DNA of 57,802 nt from Bifidobacterium saguinibicoloris (lineage in GTDB: Bacteria; Actinomycetota; Actinomycetes; Actinomycetales; Bifidobacteriaceae), in the NCBI RefSeq assembly GCF_019331725.1, contig NZ_JAHBBF010000015.1, forward strand, positions 1 through 57,802, read 5' to 3'. Within the stretch, counting starts at the first letter, position 1. Each line of letters starts with the position of its first letter. Shown one piece after another: positions 54,961 through 57,802 of the stretch. The notes beneath the pieces are model-generated. The model searched no databases, was not told the DNA's origin, and saw only the letters and a list, made by a program, of their open reading frames with translations. A program made the translations under genes and the position numbers.

Positions 54961-55381
54961 ACATGGCACGAATCGGACGAATCGGACGAATCGGCGATGG
55001 AGAAGAGGGCCGTATGCCATCCCGCAGGATGCCATGAAACGCGCCATGCCGTCCACCGGCCTCCGCCTCGACGTCCAGGCCATCCCGGAAAAGCCATGTG
55101 AACAATCTCACGCACTGCACCGCCGCCTCCCCGCATGCCACGTTGCGATTCCCGGATATAGTGCTCTCTGTCGGCGTCGACAGGGGACATTGACGCCGGC
55201 GAAGCACACATCGGGGATGTTCGATTGTTTATCGGATATCCATGATGCGCGGCATACGCGTCCAAGGCCGCATGGCCGGGGTGCACGCCATCGCACAGGA
55301 CCGTCGCATACGGAACGGCGCCCATCCATCCTCTGCCCATGCCGGCAGACCATCGTATCCAGCTACGAAAGGAACCCGGGC

Positions 55382-56722
55382 ATGGCAAGACTCACCGCGA
55401 ACCGCTGGAGCAGTGCGATCGCGCCCGCACTGCTCATCCACATCCCCATCGGCACCGTCTACTGCTGGAGCGTGTTCAAGCAGCTCATCGCCGACCAGAT
55501 GCACGCCGATCCCGCCTCCGTGGAATGGGCGTTCTCGCTCGCCATCTTCTTCCTCGGCATGTCCGCCGCGTTCGCCGGACCGATGGTGGAGAAGGACATC
55601 CGCAAGTCAGCGTTCGTCTCCATGATCTGCTTCGTCGTCGGCTTCGCCGGCACCGGTGTGAGCATCACCCTGGGCTTCCTGCCGGGCGTGTTCATCTGCT
55701 ACGGCGCGATCATGGGCGTGGGATTGGGCGTCGGCTATCTGACGCCAGTCAAGAACCTCATGCTCTGGTTCGCGGACAACAAGGGCCTTGCCACCGGCAT
55801 CGCGGTGGCCGGGTTCGGCCTCGCCAAGGCGATCGGCAGTCCGCTCATGGAATGGCTGATCGGCACGGTCGGTCTCGTGAACATGTTCTACACGCTCGCC
55901 GCGGTCTACGCGGTGATGATGTTCGCCGGTTTCCTGCTCATCCGCCGACCGGCCGGATGGACCTACGATCCCGCCACCTCGCATGTCAGCCGCGCCTGGA
56001 TCCTCAGGAAGCCCGCGTTCTGGGGCATCTGGATTGCCTTCTACCTCAACATCACCTGCGGTCTGGCGCTCATCAGCCAGGAGAAGGACATCCTGCACGA
56101 CGTGCTGGCCGCGCTGCCGCGGTACGCCTCGCTGAGCCCGAGCGCGTTCGCCGTCGCCTCCGCGGGCGTCATCGGCCTGGTGCTCGCCGTCGATTCGGTG
56201 TTCAACACGGCCGGCCGCATGGGCTTCTCCACGCTTTCCGACCATCTCAAACACCGTGAGACCGTGTATCAGGTGATCTTCGTCATGTCGATTGCCGTCT
56301 GCCTGCTGCAGATCGCCCTGAACAGCATCGACAATGCGTTGCTCTGGGCCGTGCTCGCCATGCTGTTCCTCGTCAACGCGGGCTACGGCGGCGGCTTCTC
56401 CACGCTGCCGGTGCTGCTCGACCAGCATTTCGGCACGAAGACCGTGTCCACCACGCACGGGCTCACGCTGAGCGCATGGGCGTTCGCCGGACTGTCCGGC
56501 AACCAGCTGGCCTCGTTCGTGGTCACGCACGCGCCCGACCAGGCACACCGCTACGCCGCGCTCATCCCGGTGCTCACCATACTGTTCGCGGTGGCGCTGG
56601 TCAGCGTCACGCTGGTCAAGGCCGCCGGTAAGCGTGCCGCGGTGCGCGACGGAGTCCCGGCCACGGCACCCGCACCGGCGTCGGCCCGTCCGTCCCATCA
56701 GACCGTCGGCAAGGCGGCCTGA
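55382..56722 (+). CDS. MFS transporter, oxalate/formate antiporter (OFA) family
   Basis: 446 residues, twelve membrane segments, ATG at 55382 with AAAGGA. OFA traits are IPIGTVYCWSVFKQ in helix 1, GLGVGYLTPVKNLMLWF and DNKGLATGIAVAGFGLAKAIGSP. The loop DPATSHVSRAWILRKPAFWGIW separates the halves. Oxalate, formate or other monocarboxylates are possible substrates. Oxalate enzymes (frc, oxc) are not nearby. The tail of about 40 residues is Ala/Pro-rich. Confidence 0.87.
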   Translation: MARLTANRWSSAIAPALLIHIPIGTVYCWSVFKQLIADQMHADPASVEWAFSLAIFFLGMSAAFAGPMVEKDIRKSAFVSMICFVVGFAGTGVSITLGFLPGVFICYGAIMGVGLGVGYLTPVKNLMLWFADNKGLATGIAVAGFGLAKAIGSPLMEWLIGTVGLVNMFYTLAAVYAVMMFAGFLLIRRPAGWTYDPATSHVSRAWILRKPAFWGIWIAFYLNITCGLALISQEKDILHDVLAALPRYASLSPSAFAVASAGVIGLVLAVDSVFNTAGRMGFSTLSDHLKHRETVYQVIFVMSIAVCLLQIALNSIDNALLWAVLAMLFLVNAGYGGGFSTLPVLLDQHFGTKTVSTTHGLTLSAWAFAGLSGNQLASFVVTHAPDQAHRYAALIPVLTILFAVALVSVTLVKAAGKRAAVRDGVPATAPAPASARPSHQTVGKAA

Positions 56723-56995
56723 ACAGCGGGCCGCATGACGGCATCGCCGTAACGGCGACCGCGCGATTCACGCGCGTGAACGGCTGTGTCCCGATCGTCG
56801 GACCGGAATCATCCGGATTCGACGGTCGGGGCGCGGCCCATGTTCCGCAAGCCGGACCGCCCGCCGAAGGCGACGGACGGAAGACCCGGCATCGGACCGT
56901 CCGGCGACGAATAGACAACACACGGCAACCGACGCCATCGCCGGCGCATCCCGCCTATCCTAGGCCTCACGACAACCGACGGAAGGGGAGACGCC

Positions 56996-57631
56996 ATGAT
57001 CAACGTTCTGTGCTTCGGCGATTCCAACACGAACGGCACGAATCCCGCGGGCGGACGCCACCCGTACGATGTGCGGTGGCCCGGCCGGCTGCAGCGGGCG
57101 CTCGGTGACGGATGGCACGTCATCGAAGAGGGGATGGGCGGACGCACCACCGTATTCGACAATCCGATCGAACCGCATCGCAGCGGCATCGAGGCGCTGC
57201 CCGTCGCACTCGTCACGCATCGTCCGCTCGACTACGTGATGATCGCGCTCGGCACCAACGACATGAAGGCGATGTTCCACGCCGACGAGCGGGTCATCGC
57301 GTCCGGGCTCGAGATGCTCGTGCGCGAAGTGGAGATCACCGACAACCGCGGTCAGTCGGCTCCGCGCATCGTCGTCGTGTCGCCGATTTATCTGCTGCCT
57401 GGCATCTCGACGAGCGGATTCGTCGGATTCGAGGAGGACGCGGTCGCCGTCTCGCACCGATTGGCCGGTGAATACCGCAAGGTCGCCGAACGGCACGGCT
57501 GCCTGTTCCTCGACGCCGCGCAGGTTGCCGAGGCGAGCGAACTCGACAAGCTGCACATGGACGCCGCCAACCACGCCAAGCTCGCGGACGCGATGGCCGA
57601 GTTGCTCGTCAGCGACCGGGCCGCCCGCTGA
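56996..57631 (+). CDS. SGNH/GDSL hydrolase
   Basis: 211 residues, GGAAGGGGAGACGCC before the ATG. Blocks: I GDSNTNG (catalytic Ser), II GMGGRTT, III LGTNDMK, and V DKLHMDAANHAKLADAM with Asp and His. There is no signal peptide, so it is cytoplasmic. The closest style is arylesterase / carbohydrate acetyl-esterase of the SGNH group. It could remove acetyl groups from sugars taken up, but no glycan genes adjoin. Confidence 0.9.
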   Translation: MINVLCFGDSNTNGTNPAGGRHPYDVRWPGRLQRALGDGWHVIEEGMGGRTTVFDNPIEPHRSGIEALPVALVTHRPLDYVMIALGTNDMKAMFHADERVIASGLEMLVREVEITDNRGQSAPRIVVVSPIYLLPGISTSGFVGFEEDAVAVSHRLAGEYRKVAERHGCLFLDAAQVAEASELDKLHMDAANHAKLADAMAELLVSDRAAR

Positions 57632-57757
57632 CGGGCCGCCTCGCGGCATGACGGCTCCTGTCCAGTCAGCATCTCGATTGCGCGACGGCGTACATCCTCG
57701 GTATGCGCCGGCGCTCCTCTTAATCAGAGTGCCAACAATCCGCCGCGCGCCGGACCA

Positions 57758-57791
57758 TTTCGCGGGGGAGGTCGTTTCGCGGGGGAGGTCG
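57758..57791. repeat. 17-bp tandem duplication
   Basis: TTTCGCGGGGGAGGTCG is repeated exactly twice, head to tail, near the window end; it may continue beyond. Confidence 0.8.
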
Positions 57792-57802
57792 GTTCGTGTG
57801 GG

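Overview
The window is a chromosomal segment of a high-GC actinobacterium and almost certainly a Bifidobacterium. The evidence is the pknB-pknA-pbpA-rodA-pstP-fhaB-fhaA block beside trpG, a class E sortase, DUF881 and crgA, together with glgP, a DUF3073 protein, trpS, putP, a ThrE-type exporter and ppc. No rRNA, tRNA, CRISPR array or recognisable insertion sequence transposase was seen. Species cannot be fixed from the sequence alone.

Layout. Bases 1-5.4 kb hold a MocR-type regulator (cut by the window edge) divergent from a class III aminotransferase and a YdfG/IsfD-like SDR, followed by a family 5 solute-binding lipoprotein. The pair fits taurine nitrogen salvage (taurine to sulfoacetaldehyde to isethionate). 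Bases 5.6-16 kb carry Dps, a zinc-ribbon membrane protein, a CNNM/CorC protein, beta-carbonic anhydrase, a fused FHA-ABC transporter, and AhpC with an AhpF-like reductase. Bases 16.3-25.4 kb are one tightly coupled signalling and cell-wall operon: two FHA proteins, a PP2C phosphatase, RodA, a class B PBP, a soluble kinase and a PASTA kinase. Four consecutive junctions overlap as ATGA or GTGA. Bases 25.6-31.5 kb carry trpG, sortase E, DUF881, crgA and rhomboid.

Between crgA and the rhomboid gene lies a 430-bp field of DnaA boxes (30071-30504) with five perfect TTATCCACA sites and many near matches. This is a strong candidate for the chromosomal origin, although dnaA is not beside it. Right of it are a repeat-rich 1.7-kb gap, a 1396-residue secreted GH30-type glycosidase, glycogen phosphorylase, an SCP-like protein, DUF3073, trpS, a YtcJ-type amidohydrolase, a DUF559 endonuclease-like protein, PutP, ThrE-like exporter, PEP carboxylase, an OFA-family MFS transporter and an SGNH hydrolase.

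The most unusual content is intergenic. Two collinear 199-bp nested palindromes sit at convergent gene ends (43397 and 47147). Several unrelated-looking arrays of short, often palindromic units (near 9.4, 29.8, 32.1, 32.8 and 54.8 kb) share nearly the same 51-bp period. A direct-repeat ABAB block follows glgP. These look like families of small extragenic elements rather than genes.
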